A stretch of DNA of 64,000 bases from Gemmobacter megaterium (GTDB lineage: Bacteria; Pseudomonadota; Alphaproteobacteria; Rhodobacterales; Rhodobacteraceae). Positions 35,690 to 45,082 of this stretch are shown here, one piece after another (position 1 is the first letter of the stretch; every line of letters begins with the position of its first letter). The notes below the pieces were generated by a model, which had not been told where the DNA came from, did no database searches, and saw only the letters and a list, made by a program, of their open reading frames with translations. Location: the NCBI RefSeq assembly GCF_900156815.1, contig NZ_FTOT01000002.1:744001-808000 (forward strand), given 5' to 3'. A program made the position numbers and the translations under genes.

Positions 35690-36003
35690 AGCGTTGCCCT
35701 GCGACCGTCATTCATCAGAATGTCGTTGCACCCGAACAGCGGCCGGACCGGCGCACAGGTGCCGCTGCGGGCCAGACAATCGCCCTGACACTCCACAGAC
35801 GCCCGGCATTGCTTACCGGAATCGGTGGTCTCGTGAATGCAGGTCATCGCAGAGGAGAGGCCCGCCCGCACCATCCGCCCCCCCGTGCGCGTGCAGTCCT
35901 GCGTCGCCACATCAAGCGGATTGGGGGGCAAGGGCGCCGGTCCGGCATCCTCGCGGCACGCCGCCAGCGCCAGCACAACCAACAAGAGCGCCGCTGGACG
36001 CAT
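35677..36003 (-). CDS. Small cysteine-rich lipoprotein of unknown function
   Basis: A 108-residue protein with a signal peptide and lipobox LAAC (Cys16). The mature part has eight further cysteines, a number that suggests up to four disulfides in the periplasm, and a Pro-rich linker (DAGPAPLPPNPLD) just after the lipid anchor. I recognise no family. Its ATG overlaps the aldo/keto reductase stop by 1 base, and its end overlaps the lipocalin-like gene by 13, so the three are probably one operon. Confidence 0.7.
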   Translation of the reverse strand: MRPAALLLVVLALAACREDAGPAPLPPNPLDVATQDCTRTGGRMVRAGLSSAMTCIHETTDSGKQCRASVECQGDCLARSGTCAPVRPLFGCNDILMNDGRRATLCRD

Positions 36004-37046
36004 CAGTAGGGCATCGGATGCTGACGCCGGGTTGCGGCGATGTCTGCAAGCACCTCATCGGACAACGTCAGCCCCGCCGCCCCAAGATTGGTGCGCAGTT
36101 GTTCCAGCGTTGTCGCCCCGATGATCGGGATCGTCGGAACCGGGCGCGAGCGAACGAAGGCCAGCGCCATCTGGCACGGATCAAGCCCATGGTCGGCCGC
36201 GACGCCCAGATAGGCCGCGACGGCCGGAAAGACCTGCGGTGTGATGCGCCCGCCCAGGTCGGGTGTCGCAACGCGCCGGGTCTTGTCCGGGGTCACATCG
36301 CCGGCATATTTGCCACTCAGCAACCCTGCGGCCAGCGGTGAGAAGGCCAGCGGCGTCACGGCCTCGTTGTGGCACAATTCGGCAAGATCCGAATCGAAAT
36401 GCCGGCAGAGCAGCGAATATTCATTCTGGATCGAGGCCACACGCGGCCAGCCGTTCACCTCGGCAAGCCGCAGCCATTGCGCCGTGCCCCAGGCGCTTTC
36501 ATTCGACAGGCCAAAGGCGCGGATCTTGCCTTCGCTCACCAGTTTTCCCGCCTCGGCCAGCACATCTTGCATATGCGCGATAACGGCGGCCCGGTCCTGC
36601 CCCGTCGGATCAAACCCCCAGTTGCGGCGAAAGTGATAGCTTCCGCGGTTCGGCCAGTGCAACTGGTACAGGTCGATCACATCGGTCTTCAGCCGCCGCA
36701 GCGCCTGCTCCACACAACTGCGCAATGCCGCCCCCGTGATCGGCGCACCACCGCGGACCTGATCATGGCCCGCCCCGGTGATCTTGGTCGCAATGACCCA
36801 ATCGCCACGACGCTTGTGCGACGCCATCCAGGAGCCGATGATCTCCTCCGTGCGGCCGACGGTTTCGGCACGCACGGGATTGGTCGGATACATCTCCGCC
36901 GCATCCAGAAAGTTCACCCCATGGTCCAGCGCCATATCCATCTGGGCATGGCCTTCGGATTCGGTGTTCTGGCTGCCCCAGGTCATCGTGCCCAGGCACA
37001 GCTCGCTGACCTGGAGGCCGGAGCGCCCCAGCGGAAGTTTCTGCAT
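36003..37046 (-). CDS. Aldo/keto reductase, Tas-like
   Basis: A 347-residue NADP-dependent TIM-barrel oxidoreductase close in length and motifs to E. coli Tas (346). The tetrad is visible: Asp and Tyr in FLDAAEMYP, Lys in WVIATKITG, His in YQLHWPNR. Other marks are LPLGRSGLQVSELCLGTMTWGSQNTE at the start and the cofactor region PTIPIIGATTLEQLRTNL. The frame is open to 37097; ATG 37046 follows AAGGAGA and is chosen. Physiological substrate unknown. Divergent from fabF. Confidence 0.9.
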   Translation of the reverse strand: MQKLPLGRSGLQVSELCLGTMTWGSQNTESEGHAQMDMALDHGVNFLDAAEMYPTNPVRAETVGRTEEIIGSWMASHKRRGDWVIATKITGAGHDQVRGGAPITGAALRSCVEQALRRLKTDVIDLYQLHWPNRGSYHFRRNWGFDPTGQDRAAVIAHMQDVLAEAGKLVSEGKIRAFGLSNESAWGTAQWLRLAEVNGWPRVASIQNEYSLLCRHFDSDLAELCHNEAVTPLAFSPLAAGLLSGKYAGDVTPDKTRRVATPDLGGRITPQVFPAVAAYLGVAADHGLDPCQMALAFVRSRPVPTIPIIGATTLEQLRTNLGAAGLTLSDEVLADIAATRRQHPMPY

Positions 37047-37258
37047 CGGTCTCTCCTTCGTTGCAGACAAGACTAGTCGCCACCGCGCCAAGGGCAAGGG
37101 GGCACGTCCACCGGATCGCCGCCCCGCCGGGCCATTGCCGTGATGTTGACCGCCCGGCAGGGCAGCAAGCCGCCTGCAAACATGGCAGAATGTTGCGCAA
37201 GCGTTGCCGCGCGTGTATCAGCTTGCCGGATGAAGCGATTGTCGATGAGGAGACATGC

Positions 37259-38521
37259 ATGCGTCGGGTAGTGGTGACGGGACTTGGCATGGTCACTCCG
37301 CTGGCTTGCGGAGTCGAGGAAACCTGGTCGCGCCTGCTGGCCGGGCAATCGGGTGCTGGTCCGATCACGCGGTTCGATGCCTCGAACGTGGTCACGCAAT
37401 ATGCCTGCGAGATCCCCTTTGGTGATGGCACGGACGGCACCTTCAACCCCGACCACTGGATGGAGCCGAAAGACCGCCGCAAGGTGGATGATTTCATTCT
37501 TTACGGCATGGCCGCCGCCGTGCAGGCCGTGAACGATTCCGGCTGGCAGCCCACGACGGACGACGACAAGGAACGCACCGGCGTGATGATCGGCTCGGGC
37601 ATCGGCGGGTTGACCTCGATTGCCGAAACCGCGGTGCTGATCAAGGAAAAGGGCCCCAAGCGGGTTTCTCCCTTCTTCATACCTGGCGCGCTGATCAATC
37701 TGATCTCTGGGCAGGTGTCGATCCGCTTTGGCTTCAAGGGGCCGAACCATGCCGTGGTCACTGCCTGTTCCACCGGCGCCCATGCCATTGGCGATGCCGC
37801 GCGGCTGATCATGATCGGCGATGCCGATGTGATGGTCGCGGGTGGCGCGGAAAGCCCCATCAGCGAGATCGGCATTGCCGGGTTCAACGCCTGCAAGGCC
37901 CTGTCGACCAAGCGTGCCGACGACCCGACCAAGGCCAGCCGCCCCTATGACGCCGACCGCGACGGCTTTGTCATGGGGGAAGGCGCGGGCGTCGTGGTGC
38001 TGGAGGAATACGAACACGCCAAGGCGCGCGGCGCAAAAATCTATGCCGAGGTGCTGGGCTATGGCCTGTCGGGCGATGCCTATCACATCACCGCCCCGTC
38101 CGAGGACGGCGACGGCGGCTTCCGCAGCATGAAGGCGGCGCTGAAACGGGCCGGGATCACCCCCGATCAGATTGATTACATCAACGCCCACGGCACCAGC
38201 ACAATGGCCGACACGATCGAACTTGGCGCCGTGGAACGCCTGATGGGCGATGCGGCGACCAGCGCCACGATGTCGTCGACCAAGTCCAGCATCGGCCACC
38301 TTCTGGGCGCGGCGGGTGCTGTCGAGGCGATCTTCTGCATCCTCGCCATCCGCGATCAAGTGGCACCGCCGACGATCAACCTGGACACTCCAGCGGTGCA
38401 ACCCAAGCTGGACCTGGCGCCGAATACCGCCGTGAAGCGCAAGATCGACATCGCCCTGTCGAATTCCTTCGGCTTTGGCGGCACCAATGCCAGCCTGGTG
38501 CTGGGCAAGGTAAGCGACTGA
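37259..38521 (+). CDS. fabF: 3-oxoacyl-ACP synthase II FabF
   Basis: FabF condenses malonyl-ACP with acyl-ACPs in fatty-acid elongation. The 420-residue protein has MRRVVVTGLGMVTPLACGV at the start, the catalytic Cys in TACSTGAHAIGDAA (about 170), His in NAHGTSTMADTIE (about 310), SSTKSSIGHLLGAAGAVE (about 342) and [21 protein letters not shown] lies before ATG 37259; the frame is open to 37061 but that extension is not protein-like. It overlaps mltG by 1 base. acpP, commonly just upstream in relatives, is absent; an aldo/keto reductase diverges instead. Confidence 0.95.
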   Translation: MRRVVVTGLGMVTPLACGVEETWSRLLAGQSGAGPITRFDASNVVTQYACEIPFGDGTDGTFNPDHWMEPKDRRKVDDFILYGMAAAVQAVNDSGWQPTTDDDKERTGVMIGSGIGGLTSIAETAVLIKEKGPKRVSPFFIPGALINLISGQVSIRFGFKGPNHAVVTACSTGAHAIGDAARLIMIGDADVMVAGGAESPISEIGIAGFNACKALSTKRADDPTKASRPYDADRDGFVMGEGAGVVVLEEYEHAKARGAKIYAEVLGYGLSGDAYHITAPSEDGDGGFRSMKAALKRAGITPDQIDYINAHGTSTMADTIELGAVERLMGDAATSATMSSTKSSIGHLLGAAGAVEAIFCILAIRDQVAPPTINLDTPAVQPKLDLAPNTAVKRKIDIALSNSFGFGGTNASLVLGKVSD

Positions 38522-39699
38522 TGTGGAAGGCCATCGCCTCGAACGCACTTACGCTGTTCATCGTCGTTCTGGTGGCCGTGGCCGGGCTTTTGGCCTGGGG
38601 CAAACGCCAGTACGAAGGGCCGGGCCCGCTGGCCGAGGCGATCTGTTTCCGCGTGGATCGCGGCGCCTCTTTCGCCGCGGTCAGCCGCGGACTTGAAACC
38701 CAAGGGGCAATCAGCGATGCTCGCATCTTCCGCATCGGCGCGGATTATACCGGCAAGGTCCAGGGACTACGGTTCGGATCCTACCTGATCCAGCCGCAGA
38801 CCAGCATGGACGACATTGTCGATCAGCTCACTCGCGGTGGCCAGTCGACCTGCGGATCCGAAATCAACTATCGCATCGGTGTCACAACCGCCGATGTGGT
38901 GCTGCGCGAGCTGGACCCTGGCACCCAGCGGTATGTCGAAGTGGTCAAATTCGATCCCGCAATCGACAACACACCCCCGGAATACACCGCCGCCATCGAC
39001 GACCCCGGCATCCGCTTTCGCGTGACCCTTGCCGAAGGCACCACGGTCTGGCAGGTCGCCGAGGCGCTGAAACGCATCGACATCATGGAAGGCGACATCG
39101 GCGCCCTACCGCCCGAAGGCACTCTGGCCCCCTACAGCTATGAGATTTCCAAAGGCAGCAATCGTGCCGAACTGGTCGCAGAAATGCGCGACCGCCAGTC
39201 CCGCATCCTGAACGATCTCTGGGCCGCCCGCGCCGACGGATTGCCCTATGCAACCCCCGAAGAGGCGCTGATCATGGCCTCGATCGTGGAGAAGGAGACC
39301 GGCGTCCCCGATGAGCGCGGCACGGTCGCCAGCGTGTTCGTCAACCGTCTGCGCACCGGCATGAAGCTTCAGACCGACCCCACCGTGATCTATGGCGTGA
39401 CCAAGGGACAAGGCGTTCTTGGCCGTGGCCTGCGACAGTCGGAACTGCGCGGGGCAACGCCGTGGAACACCTATGTGATCGACGGCCTGCCGCCGACGCC
39501 GATTGCCAATCCCGGTCGTGCCAGCATCGAGGCAACGCTGAACCCGCCAACCACGCCCTATATCTTCTTTGTCGCCGATGGCACCGGCGGCCATGCCTTT
39601 GCCGAAACGCTTGCAGAACACAACGCCAACGTGGCGAAGTGGCGCCAGATCGAGGCCGAACGGGCCCGTCAGCCATCGGCACAGCCCGCAGGAAACTGA
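38521..39699 (+). CDS. mltG: Endolytic murein transglycosylase MltG (YceG-like)
   Basis: MltG cuts nascent glycan strands and may set their length. The 392-residue protein has one N-terminal membrane helix (LTLFIVVLVAVAGLLAW), a LysM-like region (AICFRVDRGASFAAVSRGL), and the YceG catalytic domain with the catalytic Glu in IMASIVEKETG, followed by VASVFVNRLRTGMKLQTDPTVIYG, NTYVIDGLPPTPIANPG and FVADGTGGHAFAETL. Its ATG shares a base with the fabF stop (TGATG). The fabF-mltG pair is conserved in Rhodobacterales. Confidence 0.95.
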   Translation: MWKAIASNALTLFIVVLVAVAGLLAWGKRQYEGPGPLAEAICFRVDRGASFAAVSRGLETQGAISDARIFRIGADYTGKVQGLRFGSYLIQPQTSMDDIVDQLTRGGQSTCGSEINYRIGVTTADVVLRELDPGTQRYVEVVKFDPAIDNTPPEYTAAIDDPGIRFRVTLAEGTTVWQVAEALKRIDIMEGDIGALPPEGTLAPYSYEISKGSNRAELVAEMRDRQSRILNDLWAARADGLPYATPEEALIMASIVEKETGVPDERGTVASVFVNRLRTGMKLQTDPTVIYGVTKGQGVLGRGLRQSELRGATPWNTYVIDGLPPTPIANPGRASIEATLNPPTTPYIFFVADGTGGHAFAETLAEHNANVAKWRQIEAERARQPSAQPAGN

Positions 39700-39720
39700 C
39701 GCAGCCCATCGCCTCGGGCC

Positions 39721-39738
39721 AGATACTTCGGGGATGAA
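39721..39738 (-). repeat. Degenerate copy of the TTCATCTTGCCC intergenic repeat
   Basis: On the minus strand TTCATCCCCGAAGTATCT, a diverged form of the motif found at 40596, 45922, 55587 and 58311. It lies between the converging mltG and trmB genes, beside a hairpin of seven C facing five or more G near 39756-39773. Confidence 0.4.
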
Positions 39739-39803
39739 TACGCCGCAAGGCGCAGCGGGGGCCAGACGCCCCCCCTGCGCTGACAGGGCAGCGCCGCGCC
39801 CGG

Positions 39804-40505
39804 TCAGCCGTTGCGCCGGAAGGTCAGATAGTGCGGATCCCGCCCTTCACGCAGGGCCTTCTGCTCGTAGCGGGTTGACAGCCAGTCCTCCCATGCCGCG
39901 CCGGGGCCTGCCTGGCGTTCCAGCGTGAACCCCGCTGGCGGCACTTCTTCCAGCGTTTGGCGGACATAGTCGGGAATATCGGTCGCCACACGGAACTCGG
40001 CGCCCGGCGCTGTGACCCGTGCAAGCGGCAACAGGTATCCGGGCGTCACGAAACGGCGCCGATGGTGGCGTGCCTTGGGCCAGGGATCGGGATAGTTGAG
40101 GAACACTTTCGCCACGCAGGCATCCGGCAGCACATCGAACAGATCCCGCACGTCAGCGGGATGAATGCGCAGATTCTCGACACCCGCGACCCGGATCTTG
40201 CCCAGCAGCATCGCAATGCCGTTCACAAAAGGCTCGCACCCGATCAGCCGGATACCGGGGTTGCGGGCCGCCATATGCACCATATGCTCGCCGCCGCCGA
40301 ACCCGACCTCGAGCCAGAGCGAGCCGGTGCCGGGAAAGGCGGTGTCCAGATCCAGCGGTGCGCGGTCGGGGTTGTCCTGCACCGATACGCCCGGCAGGCG
40401 CAGCCGGTCGAGATCCTCGGCGAGGTAGGTCTTTTGCGACGCGCGCAGCGTCTTGCCATGGGCGCGGCCATAGAAATTGCGGCGGGGCGTGTCAGCGTTG
40501 GTCAT
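39804..40505 (-). CDS. trmB: tRNA (guanine-N7-)-methyltransferase TrmB
   Basis: TrmB makes m7G46 in tRNA variable loops with SAM. The 233-residue Rossmann methyltransferase has the family N-terminus RNFYGRAHGKTLRASQK, the SAM-binding LEVGFGGGEHMVHMAARNP, the E-x-F segment IGCEPFVNGIAMLLGKI, and the signature VFLNYPDPWPKARHHRRR. The end has ATDIPDYVRQTLE and STRYEQKALREGRDPHYLTF. The frame is open to 40550; ATG 40505 starts MTNADTPRRNF. It lies 112 bases downstream of metK, across a hairpin and a copy of the intergenic repeat. Confidence 0.95.
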   Translation of the reverse strand: MTNADTPRRNFYGRAHGKTLRASQKTYLAEDLDRLRLPGVSVQDNPDRAPLDLDTAFPGTGSLWLEVGFGGGEHMVHMAARNPGIRLIGCEPFVNGIAMLLGKIRVAGVENLRIHPADVRDLFDVLPDACVAKVFLNYPDPWPKARHHRRRFVTPGYLLPLARVTAPGAEFRVATDIPDYVRQTLEEVPPAGFTLERQAGPGAAWEDWLSTRYEQKALREGRDPHYLTFRRNG

Positions 40506-40557
40506 CGTGGTTCCTGTCGGAAGGCAGGGCGGGGGACCAGTCCCCCGCACCCCCTGC

Positions 40558-40615
40558 TCAAGGGGGCCGCTGGCCCCCTTGAGAAACCCCCAGGGGTATT
40601 TGGGGCAAGATGAAA
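40558..40615 (-). repeat. Intergenic repeat with adjacent GC hairpin, after metK
   Basis: On the minus strand, directly after the metK stop, TTTCATCTTGCCCCAAATAC (40615-40596), then a perfect 11-bp hairpin (40582-40572 with 40568-40558, 3-base loop). There is no T tract. The same motif-then-hairpin order recurs at 45922 and 58311 after other stop codons. It may act as a transcript end or RNA-processing signal. Confidence 0.65.
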
Positions 40616-40617
40616 GA

Positions 40618-41805
40618 TCAGACGGCCTTTTTCAGAGCCTCGATCAGGTCGGTACGCTCCCAGCTGAAACCGCCGTCGGCGTCTGGCTGGCGGCCGAAAT
40701 GCCCATAGGCGGAGGTGCGGGCATAGATCGGCCGGTTCAGGCCAAGATGGGTCCGGATGCCCTGCGGGGTCAGATCCATCAGGGCCATGACCGCCTTTTC
40801 AATCTGGGCATCCGGGACTACGCCGGTGCCATGCGTGTCGACATAGATCGACTGCGGTTCCGCCACGCCGATGGCATAGGAGACCTGGAGCGTGCAACGA
40901 TCCGCCAGACCGGCCGCCACAATGTTCTTGGCCAGGTAGCGCGCGACATAGGCGGCGGAGCGGTCCACCTTGGTCGGATCCTTGCCCGAGAAGGCACCAC
41001 CGCCATGGGGGGCCGCGCCGCCATACGTATCCACGATGATCTTGCGTCCGGTCAGGCCCGCATCGCCATCCGGGCCGCCGATCACGAACATGCCGGTCGG
41101 ATTGACATGCCAGACGGTGTTGCCGGTGATCCAGCCTTCGGGCAGAACCTCGCGGATATAGGGTTCGACAATGGCGCGGATGTCTGCGGATGTCTGTTTC
41201 TTGCTGACATGCTGGTGCGACAGCACGATCGACGTCACCTCGACCGGCTTGCCATCCACATAGCGCACCGAGAGTTGCGACTTGGCATCGGGTAGCAGCG
41301 TCGGCTCGGCGCCCGATTTGCGGGCCTCGGCCAGACGGCGCAGGATGGCATGGGCATACTGGATCGGCGCCGGCATCAAATCCTCGGTTTCGCGGCAGGC
41401 ATAGCCGAACATGATGCCCTGATCGCCCGCGCCTTCGGCCTTGCCCTTCTTGTCGTTCGCATCCACGCCTTGTGCAATATGGGCGGATTGTCTGTGCAGA
41501 TGGTTCTGCACCTTGACCGTCTCCCAATGGAATTTCTTCTGTTCATAGCCGATGTCGCGGATGGCATCGCGGACAAGACCATCGACGCGGCCCAGCATCT
41601 CTTTCAGCTTGTCCTTGTCGGACAATCCGACCTCGCCGCCGACGACAACGCGGCCAGTGGTCGCAAAGGTCTCGCAAGCAACGCGGGCATGGGGTTCAAC
41701 CGTCAGGAACGCATCCAGGATGGAATCGGAGATACGGTCGCAGACCTTGTCGGGGTGACCTTCCGAAACGCTTTCGGAAGTGAAGACATAGTTCTTGCGG
41801 GACAT
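40618..41805 (-). CDS. metK: S-adenosylmethionine synthetase MetK
   Basis: MetK makes SAM from methionine and ATP. The 395-residue protein has [20 protein letters not shown] at the start, the substrate loop with [32 protein letters not shown] and [14 protein letters not shown]. The frame is open to 41835, but that would read through the riboswitch; ATG 41805 is the start. Its ribosome site (GGAGC) lies inside a SAM/SAH riboswitch, so rising SAM should reduce its own synthesis. It lies between lnt and trmB on the minus strand. Confidence 0.97.
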   Translation of the reverse strand: MSRKNYVFTSESVSEGHPDKVCDRISDSILDAFLTVEPHARVACETFATTGRVVVGGEVGLSDKDKLKEMLGRVDGLVRDAIRDIGYEQKKFHWETVKVQNHLHRQSAHIAQGVDANDKKGKAEGAGDQGIMFGYACRETEDLMPAPIQYAHAILRRLAEARKSGAEPTLLPDAKSQLSVRYVDGKPVEVTSIVLSHQHVSKKQTSADIRAIVEPYIREVLPEGWITGNTVWHVNPTGMFVIGGPDGDAGLTGRKIIVDTYGGAAPHGGGAFSGKDPTKVDRSAAYVARYLAKNIVAAGLADRCTLQVSYAIGVAEPQSIYVDTHGTGVVPDAQIEKAVMALMDLTPQGIRTHLGLNRPIYARTSAYGHFGRQPDADGGFSWERTDLIEALKKAV

Positions 41806-41810
41806 GAAGG

Positions 41811-41857
41811 GTGCTCCATTGCAATATGCCGCCACGCCAGGAAGCCGTTGTGACGGT
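41811..41857 (-). promoter_or_regulatory. SAM/SAH riboswitch of metK
   Basis: In the mRNA sense, GUCACAACGGCUUCCUGGCG (41854-41835) matches the SAM/SAH riboswitch core, and AAUGGAGCA (41819-41811 area) matches its 3' part. A 7-bp stem forms between CCGUCAC and GUGGCGG; the loop's GCUUCC can pair with GGAGC, forming the H-type pseudoknot that hides the ribosome site when SAM binds. The class is known before metK in Rhodobacterales. It ends 5 bases before the metK start codon. Confidence 0.92.
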
Positions 41858-41866
41858 CAAACACCG

Positions 41867-41895
41867 CGCATACAGCGCAGCCGGGGGGTGGTCAA
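41867..41895 (-). promoter_or_regulatory. Probable sigma-70 promoter of metK
   Basis: On the minus strand TTGACC (41895-41890), 17 bases, TATGCG (41872-41867). The predicted start near 41860 falls at the 5' edge of the riboswitch. The -35 box overlaps the stop codon of lnt (TGA within TTGACC). Confidence 0.6.
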
Positions 41896-43376
41896 TGCGT
41901 GACGACGCGGCGACGAAAAAGCAACAGCCCGCCAAGCGCCCAGATTGCAATGCCCGGCACGCGCCCCGTCGCGGCATGGACAGTGGCCGGGAGCGCCCCC
42001 GGCAGCGCAACATCCAGAATGCCCATCCGGCTCAGGCCAAGCTGCGCCACCACCCCACCGCGTGCGTCGATCACCGCCGAAACGCCGGTGTTGGCCACCC
42101 GGACCAGCGGAACGCCGCTTTCCACCGCGCGCAAGCGCGCAAGCGCCAGGTGCTGGAACGGGCCTGCATCCTCGCCGAACCACGCATCGTTCGTCACCTG
42201 CAACATCCAGTCCGCCCGTGGCACGCTGCGCTGAAAATAGGGGAACACCGCCTCGTAGCAGATCAGCGGCAACATCTGGCCCAGATCGCCCATGTCGATC
42301 AAGCGGGGGCCGGGGCCGGGGGTGTAGCCGAACCCTTCGCGCGGGGAAAAGCTGAAGATCCCCAGCCAATCGGCCATCAGATCGCCCAGCGGAACATATT
42401 CCCCGAAAGGCACCAGATGCGCCTTGTCATAGACCGCCCGAACCTCTGGCACGCCCAGCGCATCCGCGCCGACCACGGCAAGCGAATTGAAAGCGCGGGC
42501 CCCTTCGGTCCGCTGGATGCCCAAGGCGACCGGAACCCCGGACGCCGCCGCCGCAATCGCAGCCAAACCGCCCCGATCATCGTTCAACAGGAACGGCACC
42601 GATGTTTCAGGCCAGACCACAAGGTCGGGCCGGCGCCCGGCGGGCCGCGCCGTCAGATCAAGATGGCGTTCGAAATAGTCGCGCGCATATTCAGGCAACC
42701 ATTTCAACCGCTGATCGGCATTCGGCTGTACCAGGCGGATCACCGGCCCCGGTTCGGGCGGTAGCGGCTGGGCCTGCCGCCAGTGCCCCCACCCCCAGAC
42801 CGCCGCCAATATCGTGGCGGCCAGACCCGCCCCGCGCCAGCGGCCCACCACCAGCAACAGGGCAAGCCCCAGCGTCAGCAGGGTCAGCCCCCCTGCCCCG
42901 ACCAGGGCCGCCGCCTGCATTGCAGGCAGATCAAGCCAGATATGCCCCGGCATTGCCCAGGGAAATCCTGTCAGCACCGTGCCGCGCGCGGCTTCTGCGG
43001 CTGCCAGCGCCAACGCGAACCCAAGCGCCCGCTGTCTGGCATAGGACGAGAGCAAACCCGCGGCGCCCCAGAACAATGCCAGGCCACCCGCCATGAACGC
43101 CCAGGCAAAAGGCGCCATCCACGCATCGCGCTCGGCTTCGATCTGGAAGGGCTCGGTGATCCAGTGCAGCGCCACCAGGAAATGCGTGGTCCCGAAGGCC
43201 CAGGCCCGCAGCGCGGCCTGCGCCCGCGTCGCCGCACCGGAGACCAGCCAGATGCCCCCGGCATATCCCGCAAGCGCCAGCCACCACAGCGACCAGGGCA
43301 CCTGCCCCAACGCCGCCGCCAGCCCCGCAACAGCCGCCAGCCCCAGACCGACCCAGCGTCCCGCCACCATGGTCAC
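41892..43376 (-). CDS. lnt: Apolipoprotein N-acyltransferase Lnt
   Basis: Lnt adds the third acyl chain to the N-terminal Cys of lipoproteins in the inner membrane. The 494-residue protein has about seven membrane helices in its first 210 residues and a periplasmic nitrilase domain with the triad Glu in [11 protein letters not shown], Lys in [15 protein letters not shown] and Cys in [11 protein letters not shown] last membrane helix ends the protein. GTG 43376 overlaps the prs stop in GTGA; an ATG two codons later (43370) is an alternative start. It is consistent with the several predicted lipoproteins in this window. Confidence 0.94.
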   Translation of the reverse strand: MTMVAGRWVGLGLAAVAGLAAALGQVPWSLWWLALAGYAGGIWLVSGAATRAQAALRAWAFGTTHFLVALHWITEPFQIEAERDAWMAPFAWAFMAGGLALFWGAAGLLSSYARQRALGFALALAAAEAARGTVLTGFPWAMPGHIWLDLPAMQAAALVGAGGLTLLTLGLALLLVVGRWRGAGLAATILAAVWGWGHWRQAQPLPPEPGPVIRLVQPNADQRLKWLPEYARDYFERHLDLTARPAGRRPDLVVWPETSVPFLLNDDRGGLAAIAAAASGVPVALGIQRTEGARAFNSLAVVGADALGVPEVRAVYDKAHLVPFGEYVPLGDLMADWLGIFSFSPREGFGYTPGPGPRLIDMGDLGQMLPLICYEAVFPYFQRSVPRADWMLQVTNDAWFGEDAGPFQHLALARLRAVESGVPLVRVANTGVSAVIDARGGVVAQLGLSRMGILDVALPGALPATVHAATGRVPGIAIWALGGLLLFRRRVVTH

Positions 43377-44392
43377 GGCCGGGGATACAGACCTTCGTAG
43401 ATCGGCTGCAAGGTTTCGGTCTCGAACAGCGACGATACGGAGTTCCCGTTCCAGATGTTCAGGATCGCCTGGGCAAAGATCGGCGCGGTCGGCACGATCC
43501 GGATATTCGGGGCCGCCTTGACAGCCGCCGTCGGCTCGATGGAATCCGTAATCACCAGGGATTTCATGCGCGACTTTGTCACACGTTCCACCGCAGGGCC
43601 AGAAAGCACACCGTGGGTGATATAGGCGTGCACCTCGGCGGCGCCCTTGTCCAGCAGCAGATCGGCCGCCTTTACCAGCGTGCCTGCCGTGTCGCAGATA
43701 TCGTCCACGATGATGCAGGTCTGTCCTTCCACATCGCCGATCACGGTCATCTCGGCAATTTCACCGGCCTTTTCGCGGCGTTTGTCCACGATGGCCAATG
43801 CGCAGCCAATGCGCTTGGCCAGTTCACGGGCACGCGCCACACCGCCCACGTCCGGCGAAACGATGGTCACATTGTCCAACCGGCCCCGGAACTGATGCTC
43901 CACATCCATGGCAAAGATCGGCGCCGCATAAAGGTTGTCGACCGGCACATCGAAGAAGCCCTGAATCTGTGCCGCGTGCAAATCCATGGTCAGCACACGG
44001 TCCACACCCGCCTCGGTCAGCAGGTTGGCCACCAGCTTGGCGGAAATCGGCGTACGCGCCTTGGCCCGGCGGTCCTGTCGGGCATAGCCGAAATAGGGAA
44101 TCACCGCCGTGATGCGGTTGGCCGACGACCGGCGCAGTGCATCGGTGATGATCAGCAACTCCATCAGGTTGTCATTCGCCGGATTCGAGGTCGGCTGGAT
44201 GATGTACATGTCCTCGCCCCGGACATTGTCATAGACCTCGACATAGACTTCCTGGTCATTGAACCGCTCGACCCGCGCGTTCAACAGACTCACGGACATG
44301 CCCCGATGCATCGACATCCGGCGGGCGATGGCGCTGGCCAGCGACTTGTTGGCATTCCCGGCAATCAGCTTGGGTTCGGTCATCACGGGCAT
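43373..44392 (-). CDS. prs: Ribose-phosphate pyrophosphokinase (PRPP synthetase)
   Basis: Prs makes PRPP from ribose-5-phosphate and ATP, feeding purine, pyrimidine, histidine and NAD synthesis. Visible are [41 protein letters not shown], the ATP-binding [18 protein letters not shown], the metal-binding [19 protein letters not shown], and the PRPP loop [17 protein letters not shown]. The frame runs open to 45589 across the divergent isomerase gene and must not be used; ATG 44392 follows AAGGA, giving 339 residues. ATG 44383 (MTEPK) is an alternative. It overlaps lnt by 4 bases. Confidence 0.96.
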   Translation of the reverse strand: MPVMTEPKLIAGNANKSLASAIARRMSMHRGMSVSLLNARVERFNDQEVYVEVYDNVRGEDMYIIQPTSNPANDNLMELLIITDALRRSSANRITAVIPYFGYARQDRRAKARTPISAKLVANLLTEAGVDRVLTMDLHAAQIQGFFDVPVDNLYAAPIFAMDVEHQFRGRLDNVTIVSPDVGGVARARELAKRIGCALAIVDKRREKAGEIAEMTVIGDVEGQTCIIVDDICDTAGTLVKAADLLLDKGAAEVHAYITHGVLSGPAVERVTKSRMKSLVITDSIEPTAAVKAAPNIRIVPTAPIFAQAILNIWNGNSVSSLFETETLQPIYEGLYPRP

Positions 44393-44485
44393 GGGACAGT
44401 CCTTGCGCAGGGGATTCGAGGCGTTGACACCGCTTATCACCCGACTAGGGTCCAGCGGAACCCTCTGGCCACCGGGAAACGCACC

Positions 44486-45082
44486 ATGCCGCAGATCGAC
44501 TACTATTTTACACCCGTCTCGCCCTGGTGCTATCTGGCAGGCGACCGACTGGAACGCATCGCCGCCAAGCATGGCGCGACCATCCGCTATCTGCCGTTCG
44601 ACACGCCGGGCATCTTTCCGCGCACCGGGGGCAAGGTGCTGGCCGAACGACATGAAAGCCGCAAGGCCTATCGCTTGCAGGATCTGCGGCGGACGGCAAC
44701 CAAGCTGGGCATCCGGATCGACCTTCAACCGCCGTTCTTTCCCACCAACCCCGCACCGGCCAGCTATGCCATCATCGCGGCGCAGGCCGCAGGCGGCGGC
44801 GATCTGCCGGGGCTGGTGCAGGGCCTGATGGGCGCCTGCTGGGCCGAAGGCAAGAACATCGCCGAGGACGACGTGATCCGCGACCAACTCTCGCGCCACG
44901 GGTTCGATCCGGCACTGGCGGACAAGGGCCTGTTCACCGGCGCCGAAACCTATGGCCGGAACCTGGAACAGGCGATTGCCGCCGGAGTCTTTGGCGCGCC
45001 GTTTTACATTGTCGGCGACGAACGGTTCTGGGGTCAGGACCGGCTGGAGGATCTGGACCTGCATCTGGCGGGAAAGCTCTGA
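44486..45082 (+). CDS. 2-hydroxychromene-2-carboxylate isomerase family protein (DsbA-like)
   Basis: A 198-residue kappa-class-GST/DsbA-fold protein. It starts [20 protein letters not shown], where SPW-C replaces the CxxC of true thiol oxidases and the Ser activates glutathione in HCCA isomerase. The C-terminal [32 protein letters not shown] is typical. HCCA isomerase acts in naphthalene breakdown, but most homologues in bacteria lacking that pathway have unknown substrates. It is divergent from prs and overlaps the hydrolase gene by 1 base. Confidence 0.85.
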   Translation: MPQIDYYFTPVSPWCYLAGDRLERIAAKHGATIRYLPFDTPGIFPRTGGKVLAERHESRKAYRLQDLRRTATKLGIRIDLQPPFFPTNPAPASYAIIAAQAAGGGDLPGLVQGLMGACWAEGKNIAEDDVIRDQLSRHGFDPALADKGLFTGAETYGRNLEQAIAAGVFGAPFYIVGDERFWGQDRLEDLDLHLAGKL

